Below, one piece after another: positions 33,611-34,087 of a DNA stretch of 34,087 nucleotides. Both the position numbers and the translations under genes were made by a program. Origin of the DNA: Synergistaceae bacterium. GTDB taxonomy: Bacteria > Synergistota > Synergistia > Synergistales > Synergistaceae. Where the stretch lies: positions 1 to 34,087 of the forward strand of contig JAAZCN010000242.1 in NCBI GenBank assembly GCA_012513245.1, written 5' to 3'. Every line of letters starts with the position of its first letter. Position 1 is the first letter of the stretch. The notes under the pieces are model-generated. The model was not told where the DNA came from. It saw only the letters and a program-made list of their open reading frames with translations, and did no database searches.

Positions 33611-33648
33611 GTGTTGCATCAGGCTGCCCGTACAGCCGGATGCAACGT
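33611..33648 (+). repeat. Second long hairpin in the gspG downstream gap
   Basis: GTTGCATC (33613-33620) pairs with GATGCAAC (33639-33646) and, past one mismatch, GGCTG with CAGCC, enclosing CCCGTA. There is no U-run after it, so it is not an ordinary terminator. It may be a structured leader of the next gene or an mRNA-stabilising stem. Confidence 0.5.
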
Positions 33649-33730
33649 ACTGTTCACATGCCGGATCATTTCGTGTTGCCTAAATCAGTTTGAAGAGACC
33701 TAATCATTATTTGGAAGGAACAGGGCAGGG

Positions 33731-34087
33731 ATGGAAAGGGCAGCCGCAATAATAAAAAAGTATAAGAGAGCGATAATGTTCTTTTCTCCATTCGTTATCA
33801 TGGCAGCCGCAGCGGTATCATTGTATGTGGCAGGTGAGCTGTGCCTTTATGACCCCAGGAGCGCTTCAGGTGACGAAGTGGTCTCAATAGGCGGCAGAGA
33901 TCTGCTGTACATGTCTGATCTTACTCTGCCCGAGAGGGAGCTATACCGCACGCTGTCCAAAAACGGAGGTATAGTAACTGATAAGCTGATGTCCTCCATG
34001 GGCGACGACAGACATTGGGACGAGGTCATTCTTAAAAAAGATGAATCTGTGGAATTTGCCGCAAAAAAATATCAGATCCCGGCAGAA
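33731..34087 (+). CDS. Single-pass membrane protein, 3' end cut by the window
   Basis: An open frame from ATG 33731, behind AGGAACAGGGCAGGG, runs 119 codons to the window end. It has a basic N terminus (AAIIKKYKRA), one membrane helix (about 18-38) and an outward-facing polar part with VVSIGGRDLLYMSDLTLP. The last visible residues (DESVEFAAKKYQIPAE) resemble the start of a LysM-type unit as found in exported peptidoglycan hydrolases, but too little is present to be sure. I do not otherwise recognise it. Confidence 0.7.
   Translation, partial: MERAAAIIKKYKRAIMFFSPFVIMAAAAVSLYVAGELCLYDPRSASGDEVVSIGGRDLLYMSDLTLPERELYRTLSKNGGIVTDKLMSSMGDDRHWDEVILKKDESVEFAAKKYQIPAE

Overview
The window looks like a chromosomal segment of an anaerobic diderm bacterium. 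The gene set and layout fit Synergistota best, but that is inference from gene content. Signs of a diderm are a 1,233-residue AsmA/TamB-like protein and a type II secretion major pseudopilin (GspG). Signs of an anaerobic lifestyle are a short cobalamin-dependent MetH, cobinamide salvage (cobU, cobS), radical SAM chemistry (AmmeMemoRadiSam) and an ARMT1-like/DUF134 cluster. Base composition looks moderate and even. Several genes start with TTG or GTG behind good ribosome binding sites.

Layout. (1) 1-3160: end of rplK, then rplA, a very strong terminator, an inverted secreted hypothetical gene, a promoter with an L10-type leader and attenuator, and rplJ-rplL closed by a 19-bp-stem terminator. 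(2) 3186-6200: a reverse-strand phosphodiester glycosidase-like exported protein, a tRNA-Ala(GGC) with a perfect consensus promoter, and a reverse-strand operon of a glycine-rich zinc-ribbon protein, an ARMT1-like DUF89 phosphatase and a DUF134 regulator. Two CATATG-centred palindromes bracket the promoter of that operon. (3) 6537-15771: a tightly overlapping forward operon of AsmA-like protein, cobU, cobS, a Cof-type HAD phosphatase, metF and metH. It joins cobamide salvage to the cobalamin-dependent last step of methionine synthesis. (4) 15795-18862: a membrane-anchored TPR protein, a DUF2156 acyltransferase-like protein and an exported cyclophilin with a 23-bp-stem terminator. (5) 19050-24768: a TGS/uridine-kinase-like nucleoside kinase, then a SNF2 helicase and a SWIM zinc-finger protein with no gap between them. 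(6) 24839-28117: a nucleoside deaminase, an MFS transporter and a nitronate monooxygenase/FabK-like flavoprotein. (7) 28161-30378: a complete three-gene AmmeMemoRadiSam operon. (8) 30379-32510: a decayed stretch holding a RidA gene cut to its first half, an intact threonine-synthase-like PLP enzyme, and two reverse-strand coding remnants. (9) 32511-34087: a CPBP-family membrane protease, gspG, and the start of a single-pass membrane protein cut by the window end.

The least explained parts are the palindrome-flanked promoter of the DUF134/DUF89 operon, the AmmeMemoRadiSam operon, the SNF2-SWIM pair and the gene-remnant zone around the PLP enzyme. I found no CRISPR array, insertion sequence, prophage or rRNA, and I did not recognise a cobalamin riboswitch ahead of the cobamide operon.
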